Source of the DNA: Lysobacteraceae bacterium SCN 69-320
Lineage (GTDB): Bacteria > Pseudomonadota > Gammaproteobacteria > Xanthomonadales > Rhodanobacteraceae
Length of the DNA: 64,000 bases
Assembly (NCBI GenBank): GCA_001725155.1
Contig: MEFP01000030.1
Location: forward strand, 781,195 to 845,194
Direction of reading: 5' to 3'
A program made the position numbers and the translations under genes. The notes beneath the pieces were generated by a model, which saw only the letters and a list, made by a program, of their open reading frames with translations, made no database searches and was not told where the DNA came from. The stretch's first letter is position 1. The number at the start of each line of letters is the position of its first letter. This document shows positions 11,099 through 18,100 of the stretch, piece after piece.

Positions 11099-13903
11099 CT
11101 ACAACCCAAGGACGCTGCCGACGCGCTGCAGTGCGACGTATTCGCGCAGCAGCACGATGAAATCGGCGGCGGCGCGACGGCGCGCAATGTCGATGAAGCG
11201 CCGCTCCGGCGCCTGCTGCGGACACCAGAGCATGCCGACCCAGCGTAGCGGGTCGTCCGTATCCCGCTCGTCGAAGTGGCCGCCGATCGCAATGCAGGAA
11301 ACCAGCGCATCCGGCTTTGCATCGCTGAACTGATTGCTGTAACCGCGGTTCAGCGCCACCGTGGTTTCCGGCGACAGGGATGACACGGCCCGCCAGTGTT
11401 CCAGCGGCAGCAGCATGAGATCCGGAAAGCCGTCATGGCGGCGATACAGCGCCGCGAGATCGTCGGGCAACGGCGTGCCGAAACGCGCGGCGACAGCGTC
11501 GATCTGTGCCTCACCGGCCGCCGCCGGCCAGGCTCCCTGGGGCGCCAGCAATCGCATCCACAGCGGCGGACGTTCGAGACCGTCGAGCAGCTGCGTCGTG
11601 TTCCAGCCGGCCAACGCCGCCTGCTCGCGCTGCAGCGCCGCGTCGAATCGCTGCTGCCGCGTGCGCATGCTCTCCTGATCCACCCAGCGCTGGCGCAGCC
11701 AACCCGACAGTCCCGCGGCAGCCTTGCTGCCACCTTCGGTATCGAGCCAATAGAAGCGCAGGCCCGCATACCGCGGCGGCTCGCCCGTGTCGTAGAGCGC
11801 GATCGTATCGAGCTCGTCGTCGCGGCCCAGCAGCAGGAATCCGCGCAGTTGCGCCGCCGTCAGTTCCACGCTGTCGAGCTCCGGTACGGCTTCCGGCGTT
11901 TGCGGCGAGCGCCAGTACGAAAAATGGATCTTTCCTTCGTAGCCGAAGCTGTCCAGGTCGAGCTCTGCTGCCGCGGCGGCAGGCTGTACCTGCGCCAGCG
12001 GTGCAAGCCCCAGCGGCGCAGCGCCGTCGGCTACGCGATAGAACGCCGCGATGTCGTCGGGCAGCGTGAAGCCCAGCCGCGCCTGCGCCGCTGCCAATGC
12101 CGCAGCGTCGGGCGGCGCCGGCAGCTCCGCGGCAGCGGAGTCCGCGTTCTCCTCGGCGATCACCTCCCGAACGAGCGCATCGACGCCGAGCCTGGCCGCA
12201 TCGGCCTCCAGCTGCCGGCGTTCCTGCCAGGAACGCTCCATGCTCGCGGTGTAATCGGCGGAGCCCTGCGCCCACAGCGAGAAGTTGATCGCAATCACCG
12301 CCGCGGCCAGCGGCCCGGCCAGCAGCAGCAGATAGGTGCCGCCGACGAGCACGCGCTGCAGCGGACGCATCGGAACGACGTCGAGGCTGCGCAGGGCTTC
12401 GCTGCCGAGAGCCAGACGCGGCGGCGCCAGCAGTGTCGTACCGGCGATGCGGTCGAAGACTTCATACAGACGGCGCTGGCGCAACGCTTCGGGTTGCGAT
12501 TTTTCCATCTGTGGATCACTGCGCAATGCGTGCAACACGCCGCCGAGCTGCCAGCGGCTGCGCACGGTCGGCAACTGCAGCAGGGCGATCAGCGCGAGCA
12601 CGTGGAAGCCGAACCAGAACGCGAGCGCCGCACCGGCCAGACTCGCGATCGCGATGAATACGGCGCTGAGCCGCGCCGAACCGACCGGCAACAGTTCCTG
12701 CACGACATGCGCGCCATCCAGCGGCGGCACCGGCAGCACGTTGAGGTAGTTGATGAACAGGAATACCAGCGCAGCCTCGAGAATCAGACTGTTGCCGATT
12801 CCGCCAAGCGCGATGCCGCCGCTGAGGGACGCGTACAGCAGCAGCGCCCAGCCGATCAGGATGCCGGGCAGCGGCCCCATCAGGCTCATCCAGGCACGCC
12901 GCGCCGCGTCGGGCCTGGCTTCGTGGCCGATGGTCACGCCGCCGACCAGCGGCAGGGCCAGCATCTGCACGTTGCGGTAGCCCGACAGGCGCATCGCGAG
13001 GTAGTGGCCGAATTCGTGGATCGCGACGACGACGAGCAGGATCGCGGCGAAGCGCCAGCCCCAGATCCAGGCGCCGAGCAGCAGGAACAGCGCGACGCTG
13101 AAGGCAAACAGCCCGGCCTGCACGCGGCGCGGCACGGTCTGCTGGGTTACGCGCTTCATCACTCCCGCGAGCCAGACCAGCCGCGCCGGCGGCACCGGCT
13201 GCGTGTTCGCCGGCGGTTTGGGCTGGCGCCGGAACGCCTTGTAGATGGTCCAGGCGAAAGCCAGCCGCGGCCGCAGCAGGCCGCGGCTGTCGCGATAGAC
13301 CTTGCCGCGCCGCTGCAACGAAGCCAGCCGTTGTTCGCTCAGTTCACTGGCCTGCCAGTCCAGCGCCGCGTCGTCGACACCGGCCGTATCGGCAGCGCCC
13401 TGGCGCGCGGCCCAGTCGCGGTGCCGGCGCCACAGCGCGGCCAGATCCGCACCGCCTATGGTCTGCGCGAGGATCTGCTCGTCGGCGCAGATCTCCGCGT
13501 AGCAGTCGAACGCTTCACTGACGCAGTGGCGGCCGTCGGCAAGGCGGCGCACGAAGATGCTGAGTAGATGATTGGCCCATTGCGGCGCCGGCGGGGCGAA
13601 CAGCCAGAGCGCGTCGCCTTCCTCGCGCTGACGCCAGACCGCGACCGGCTGGGCCGGCATCACGCCGCCGGGATGATCGACCAGGAACCACTGCGGCCCC
13701 TCGAAGCCCAGCGGCGCGAGTTCGGCCGCGGCCTGGGCGTGCAGGTCGGCGATCGCGTCGGGAATGCGCGGCGTCACGATGCGCCGCGCGCGCGCCGGTG
13801 CGAACACCAGCGACAGCACGGCGCGCACGCGTTGCAGCTGCAGCACCAGGAATACGGCCAGGGCCAGGGCGACCAGATCCAACAGCGTGGCGTATTCGGA
13901 CAT
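11099..13903 (-). CDS. Site-2-type membrane metalloprotease (M50) with two SMI1/KNR4-like domains
   Basis: A ~934-aa membrane protein. The start at 13903 was chosen because GGAAG lies 5 bases upstream. An N-terminal membrane anchor (~5-25) is followed by a ~200-residue soluble region. The protease core carries VAIHEFGHYLA (HEFGH at ~296-300), the zinc site, and NVLPVPPLDGAH (~388-397), the second conserved motif of site-2 proteases, with several hydrophobic segments around them. One more membrane segment near ~520 leads to two separated modules with the SMI1/KNR4 signature: LGFTLPDDIAAFYRVADGAAP and FGTPLPDDLAALYRRHDGFPD, at roughly 600-710 and 815-930. SMI1-type domains are known as immunity or protein-binding modules. 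Fused to an intramembrane protease they may recognise substrates or partners. It stands alone, divergent from the RebB gene. Confidence 0.8.
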   Translation of the reverse strand: MSEYATLLDLVALALAVFLVLQLQRVRAVLSLVFAPARARRIVTPRIPDAIADLHAQAAAELAPLGFEGPQWFLVDHPGGVMPAQPVAVWRQREEGDALWLFAPPAPQWANHLLSIFVRRLADGRHCVSEAFDCYAEICADEQILAQTIGGADLAALWRRHRDWAARQGAADTAGVDDAALDWQASELSEQRLASLQRRGKVYRDSRGLLRPRLAFAWTIYKAFRRQPKPPANTQPVPPARLVWLAGVMKRVTQQTVPRRVQAGLFAFSVALFLLLGAWIWGWRFAAILLVVVAIHEFGHYLAMRLSGYRNVQMLALPLVGGVTIGHEARPDAARRAWMSLMGPLPGILIGWALLLYASLSGGIALGGIGNSLILEAALVFLFINYLNVLPVPPLDGAHVVQELLPVGSARLSAVFIAIASLAGAALAFWFGFHVLALIALLQLPTVRSRWQLGGVLHALRSDPQMEKSQPEALRQRRLYEVFDRIAGTTLLAPPRLALGSEALRSLDVVPMRPLQRVLVGGTYLLLLAGPLAAAVIAINFSLWAQGSADYTASMERSWQERRQLEADAARLGVDALVREVIAEENADSAAAELPAPPDAAALAAAQARLGFTLPDDIAAFYRVADGAAPLGLAPLAQVQPAAAAAELDLDSFGYEGKIHFSYWRSPQTPEAVPELDSVELTAAQLRGFLLLGRDDELDTIALYDTGEPPRYAGLRFYWLDTEGGSKAAAGLSGWLRQRWVDQESMRTRQQRFDAALQREQAALAGWNTTQLLDGLERPPLWMRLLAPQGAWPAAAGEAQIDAVAARFGTPLPDDLAALYRRHDGFPDLMLLPLEHWRAVSSLSPETTVALNRGYSNQFSDAKPDALVSCIAIGGHFDERDTDDPLRWVGMLWCPQQAPERRFIDIARRRAAADFIVLLREYVALQRVGSVLGL

Positions 13904-14078
13904 GCGGACTTCCGGCAGGCGGCAGGGCGACGCGCGATTGTCGCCGCAGCCGCGCGGCGCTGCACGCCGCCGGCGTACGGCAGGCTCGCGGCGCGATAGC
14001 CGCAGCGGCGGCGCCACGCTAAGCGTTTGCCGCAGAATCCACTACGCCGCAACGCCGGCCCCTACCGAGGATTGCTCC

Positions 14079-14702
14079 ATGGCCAACGACAACCCGTCTT
14101 CCGCCGCCACCGCCGTCAACAGCCAGATCACCGATGCGGTGACCCAGACCAACGTCAAGGTCGTCGCCGAAGCGCCGGCCCATGCGATGGCCACGGTCTA
14201 CCAGTCCCTGGCCCATTCCGTCGGCCTTCTGTTCGAGAACGCGGTAGCCACCCAGCAGCAGCAGAACATCCTGGCGCAGGCTGCGACGACCCAGGGCATC
14301 ATGCAGATCTATTCCCTCGACACGATCGCGACGGCGACGGGCGTGGCGAAGGAGGACGGCGTGCTCGGCCCGACGCAGTCCGCAGCGGCCGCGCTGAAGG
14401 CGGCCCTGCCCCCGGCCGCCGCCGTCACGTCGGCGGGCGGCATCAGCAGCCAGATCGAGCAGGCGGTGAAGCTCGCGCTGGATTCGACCCTGCAGCACAG
14501 CGGCGACGTGGCCTACGGCGTGCGCGCGGCGGCCGGCGCATTGGCCGCAGCGCTGGAAAGCACGAACCGGGCGAGCCAGCAGAACCTGCTGGAGATGATC
14601 AAGAACGCCGCGACGACGGCCTGCCTGACGGCGATGATCGCCCTCCCCGACAAGGCCGCTGCCTACGAGGACATACTCGACACGATCCGCAAGCTGCGCT
14701 GA
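14079..14702 (+). CDS. RebB-family R-body protein, internally duplicated
   Basis: A 207-aa protein starting at ATG 14079, eight bases after GAGG. Residues 12-80 (VNSQITDAVTQ, then QQNILAQAATT and IMQIYSLDT) match the RebB family, whose members assemble into R-bodies, coiled protein ribbons that can extend suddenly. Family members are usually near 100 aa. Here the second half repeats the pattern: SQIEQAV at 124-130 lies 109 residues after SQITDAV at 15-21, and AATT at 177-180 lies 109 after AATT at 68-71. An Ala/Pro-rich stretch (~90-120) joins the halves. No other reb gene is nearby, although Reb proteins are normally found in clusters. It is divergent from the M50 protease and followed by a signalling protein gene. 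Confidence 0.8.
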   Translation: MANDNPSSAATAVNSQITDAVTQTNVKVVAEAPAHAMATVYQSLAHSVGLLFENAVATQQQQNILAQAATTQGIMQIYSLDTIATATGVAKEDGVLGPTQSAAAALKAALPPAAAVTSAGGISSQIEQAVKLALDSTLQHSGDVAYGVRAAAGALAAALESTNRASQQNLLEMIKNAATTACLTAMIALPDKAAAYEDILDTIRKLR

Positions 14703-14827
14703 GCCGGCGGTGCGCGCGCCGCCGGCCGCCCGCCGGCGCGCGCGGTGACGGCGAGCGCCTCTGCGCCACGACGGCCGCGGCCGCCGCTGCTACCCTCGCC
14801 GGATACGGCGGCGGGAGGTCGACGCAG

Positions 14828-16963
14828 GTGGGATGCAGGTTGCGGATCCCGTACATCGTGGTGGTGCAACTGCTGTCGCTGGCGACGGCCGCGGCCGCGG
14901 CCGATCTGGATGACTGCAGCGCCGTGCTCAAGCGTTCACCGGCCGAGGCGCTGGCGGTCTGCCGCGATGCGCAGGCGCAGGCGGCCGCGGGCGGGCGCAC
15001 GCGCGACAGCGCAATCGCCCAGCTCGAACACGCTTCCGCCGCCGTGGCGCTGGCCCGCTACGACGAGGCGCAGGCCGATATCGACGACGCGGAGCGGCGC
15101 CTGGCGCCGGCACACTGGCGCGACCAGCACCGCATCGAACGCCAGCGCGGCGTGCTGGCCTATCGGCGCGAACGTCTGGCGGAAGCCGTCCTGCATTTCG
15201 GCCGGGCACTCGATCTGGCGCGCGCGCACGACGACGCCGACGCGCAGGCGCAGAGCTGGAACGACATGGGCAATGCCTATCGGCGCATCGGCGACTTCGC
15301 CGCGGCGCTGCAGGCGTTCAGCACCAGCCTCGCGCTGCGCGAGGGCATGGGCCAGGCCGAACAGGCTGCGGCCGTCCTCAACAACATCGGCAACGTGCAA
15401 CAGGATCTCGGCGATCCGGTTGCGGCGCAGGACTGGCTGGAACGCGCACTGGCGGCCTATCGGCGCGTGGACGCGCCGCGCCAGGTCGCTCACGTGCTCG
15501 AAAGCCTCGGCCTGAACGACCGCCAGCGCGGCGACGACGATGCCGCACGCGACAAGCTGGGCGAGGCCTGGGACGTCTACACCGCGCAAGGTGCCGTGCG
15601 CGATCGCCTGCGCGTGGCCACGCATCTCGCCGGACTCGAAGCCGAGCGCGGCAAGGCCGCGGCAGCGGCACGCTGGATCGCCGAAGCGCGCGTGCTGATC
15701 GCACCGTCGGGCGGGCCGCCGTCGCTGGCGCTGCTGCTGGCCGAGGCGCGCAGCGAACGCACGCTCGGCGAGTCCTCGCCGGCGCGGCGCAGCCTGCGCG
15801 ACCGGCTGGCCGGCGACACCGATGCCGCCGGCGCCGATCGCGTCGCAGCCTGGCAGTTCCTGGCCGACGCCAGCGAGCGGGAAGGCGACGCACCGCTCGC
15901 TCTCGCCGACGCGCGCGCGCTGCGCGCGGCCGGCGCCGAGCAGGCGCAGCGCCTGCAGAACGAACGTGTCGCGCAATGGCAGGTGCGGCTGGACCTGGCC
16001 GGCCGCCAGCGCCAGATCGAGGCACTGCGCGAACAGACGCAGCACCTGGAGACCGAGCGCCTGCGCCTGCGCCTGCTGCTCGCGCTCGGCGGCGCGCTGC
16101 TGCTGCTCGTCGTCGGCGCGCTGCTGCTGCACCTGCAGCGCCAGCGCGCCGCCGCGGCCGCGCAGCGGCAGGCGCTGCAGCACCAGAACGCACGCTATCG
16201 CGCGGCGGCAGCCGCCCTGCGCGCCGACCGCCAGCGGCTGCAGGCGCTGGCCGACCGCAGCCAGGATGCGCTGCTGCTCAGCGATGCCCGCGGCCGCATC
16301 GTCGCCGCCAACCGCGCGGCGGCGGCACTGCTCGGCCGCGCCAGCGCGGAGCTGCCGGGCCTGCCGCTCACCGACCTGCTCGGCGCCGCGGCCCAGCGGA
16401 TCTCCACCGCAAGCGCCCTGCTCGAGGACGACGCCGCGGCGGCGCCGGTCGATCTCGGCGAGGTGGGCCCGCAGCGTCTGCAGATCCGTTGCGGTCTGCT
16501 CGACGAGGCCGATGCGGAGGAGCCGGTCACCTGGCTGCGGCTGGAACCCGCCGCTACTGCCGCACCGCGCGAGGCGCCGGAGACCGTGCCGTCCGCGGCA
16601 ACGGAGTCATCGACGGCCGGCTCCGATCCCCCGGACGTTTCCGACGGGTTCCGGCGCCGGCTCGTCGAGCTGATGCAGGCAACCTTGCAGGCCTGGGAGC
16701 GCTCGACCCGCCAGTCGCGCGTCGAGTTCGCCGAGAAGAGCGGCATCTGGCGGATTCATGTGGACGACGGCCGCCTGCGCATGCGCTCGATGGAACGCTA
16801 TCTGAACCTGGCCAAGCTGCCGCGCCATCCGCGCTGGCGCGAAGTGCTGCGCAGCACCTACTTCGTGCTGGCCGAATGCCCGCTGGAGGCGGCCGAGCGC
16901 AGCCGCCTCGACGCCCTGGCCGAGGCAATACGCGCCGACGTCAGCGCGCGGGCGCTGGAATAG
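14828..16963 (+). CDS. Membrane signalling protein: TPR repeats, one TM segment, PAS domain, conserved C-terminus
   Basis: A ~711-aa protein. GTG 14828 was chosen because GGGAGG lies nine bases upstream and it gives a clean signal peptide (IPYIVVVQLLSLATAAAAAD). Residues ~30-390 are tetratricopeptide repeats (QSWNDMGNAYRRIGDFAAAL, AVLNNIGNVQQDLGDPVAA), then a coiled segment and a strong membrane helix (LLLALGGALLLLVVGALLLHL, ~415-440). A second coiled coil leads to a PAS-like domain (ALLLSDARGRIVAANRAAAALLG). The last ~100 residues (FRRRLVELMQATLQAWERSTR ... FVLAECPL) form a separate unit I cannot name. No kinase, cyclase or other output domain is visible. Its 3' end overlaps the convergent gene by 23 bases. 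It probably passes a periplasmic signal inward. Confidence 0.7.
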   Translation: MGCRLRIPYIVVVQLLSLATAAAAADLDDCSAVLKRSPAEALAVCRDAQAQAAAGGRTRDSAIAQLEHASAAVALARYDEAQADIDDAERRLAPAHWRDQHRIERQRGVLAYRRERLAEAVLHFGRALDLARAHDDADAQAQSWNDMGNAYRRIGDFAAALQAFSTSLALREGMGQAEQAAAVLNNIGNVQQDLGDPVAAQDWLERALAAYRRVDAPRQVAHVLESLGLNDRQRGDDDAARDKLGEAWDVYTAQGAVRDRLRVATHLAGLEAERGKAAAAARWIAEARVLIAPSGGPPSLALLLAEARSERTLGESSPARRSLRDRLAGDTDAAGADRVAAWQFLADASEREGDAPLALADARALRAAGAEQAQRLQNERVAQWQVRLDLAGRQRQIEALREQTQHLETERLRLRLLLALGGALLLLVVGALLLHLQRQRAAAAAQRQALQHQNARYRAAAAALRADRQRLQALADRSQDALLLSDARGRIVAANRAAAALLGRASAELPGLPLTDLLGAAAQRISTASALLEDDAAAAPVDLGEVGPQRLQIRCGLLDEADAEEPVTWLRLEPAATAAPREAPETVPSAATESSTAGSDPPDVSDGFRRRLVELMQATLQAWERSTRQSRVEFAEKSGIWRIHVDDGRLRMRSMERYLNLAKLPRHPRWREVLRSTYFVLAECPLEAAERSRLDALAEAIRADVSARALE

Positions 16964-17369
16964 GCGCAGGCAGCGCGCGCAGGCGGTCGCAGCGCACGCA
17001 GACGGCGCGGACACCGAGACTGGTGCGGTAGTGCTGGTGGTGGTCGTCGCGCGTGAACTCGGCCGGCTGCTCGGGCAACGGGATCACGTCGCCGAAGTCG
17101 CCGGGACCGACGGCGCTGTTCTCGTAACTGTCGCAGACGTCCTGCAGCAGGTGCAGCACCTTGGTGTAGTCGTCGAACTCGCCGCAGTTGCGGCCGCTGT
17201 CGCTGCAATACAGCTCGACCGACTGGCCGAGTTCGTCGGGCGTCGGGCTGAGCTCGGCGACGACGACGGGACGGCCGAGGCTGCACCAGTCGTGACGCGG
17301 CAGCGGATCGTGAGCCACCGCCAGCGAGGGCAGCAGGGCGGCGAGCAGGACAGCGATGCGATGCGGCAT
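16941..17369 (-). CDS. Small exported hypothetical protein
   Basis: A 142-aa protein with a signal peptide (MPHRIAVLLAALLPSLAVAHD) and AGGAG eight bases before ATG 17369 on the minus strand. The mature part begins PLPRHDWCSLGRPV and holds several cysteines (SLYCSDSGRNC-like region, DVCDSYENS, VRAVCVRCDRL). They may form disulfides or bind metal; the late CVRC is notable. I recognise no family. It converges on the TPR/PAS gene, overlapping it by 23 bases, and diverges from the next small exported gene. Confidence 0.6.
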   Translation of the reverse strand: MPHRIAVLLAALLPSLAVAHDPLPRHDWCSLGRPVVVAELSPTPDELGQSVELYCSDSGRNCGEFDDYTKVLHLLQDVCDSYENSAVGPGDFGDVIPLPEQPAEFTRDDHHQHYRTSLGVRAVCVRCDRLRALPAPIPAPAR

Positions 17370-17615
17370 GAGGGAGCTCCTGGCAGTGCGCGCATGGTGG
17401 GCAGGCGGCAGCCGCCGGACAACCGGCAGCGCGGGAAAAAACCGGGAAAGAATTGTCCGCGGCGGTCGCATGGGCACGACGGAAACCGCGCCACGGCGCG
17501 GTTCTGATGCGCTGCGCGCGAAATCGTCCCGGCTTTTTCCTGGCCTGCGCCGCCATGGCCCATCTAGCGTGATTCCACCCGGCCCGACGCGGCCGCAGCC
17601 CTGGATGCGAACCTC

Positions 17616-18065
17616 ATGACCCGTTTCTCCGCGCTTGCCCTCGCCCTCGGCCTCGCGGCCGGCACCGCCGCGGCCCACTCCGTCGGCTCGGTCGACCTGA
17701 GCCAGCCGATTCCGGCCGGCGCGCTGCAGTACGGCGGCTGGATCGCCCACAACGGCGTGCAGACCCACACCTTCCTCGCGCCGACCCAGAACGAATGCAC
17801 GGCCATGCTGCAGCAGAGCACCGCGCAGCACACGGCCAACGCGCCGTTCTACTTCGGTGCCGGCCATCCCTCGACCTATACGATCGAACCGTGCAGCAAG
17901 CGCGCGATGTTCCAGCTGCTCGCACCGGCCAATCCCGACGACGAGCTCGTCACCGTGACCGTGTCGATACCGTCGCGGTATGCGCGCGAGGTGAACGATC
18001 TGCGCCAGCGCTACCGCTACGACCAGTACATGGCCGACTTCGAGCGCCTGTTCCCGGCCAAGTAG
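17616..18065 (+). CDS. Small exported hypothetical protein
   Basis: A 149-aa protein with a signal peptide (MTRFSALALALGLAAGTAAAHS). The mature region (SVDLSQPIPAGALQYGGWIAHNGVQTHTF...) contains two cysteines, at NECTAM and IEPCSKR, and ends with a helical charged stretch (REVNDLRQRYRYDQYMADFERLF). I recognise no family. It is divergent from another small exported protein gene and ends at a hairpin shared with ppc. Confidence 0.6.
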   Translation: MTRFSALALALGLAAGTAAAHSVGSVDLSQPIPAGALQYGGWIAHNGVQTHTFLAPTQNECTAMLQQSTAQHTANAPFYFGAGHPSTYTIEPCSKRAMFQLLAPANPDDELVTVTVSIPSRYAREVNDLRQRYRYDQYMADFERLFPAK

Positions 18066-18074
18066 GCGAAGCGG

Positions 18075-18100
18075 GCCGCGGCGGAGAACGCCGCCGCGGC
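18075..18100. terminator. Hairpin between convergent genes, next to the ppc stop
   Basis: GCCGCGGCGG (18075-18084) pairs perfectly with CCGCCGCGGC (18091-18100) around a 6-base loop. It ends at the ppc stop codon and could serve both converging transcripts. No T-run. Confidence 0.45.
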
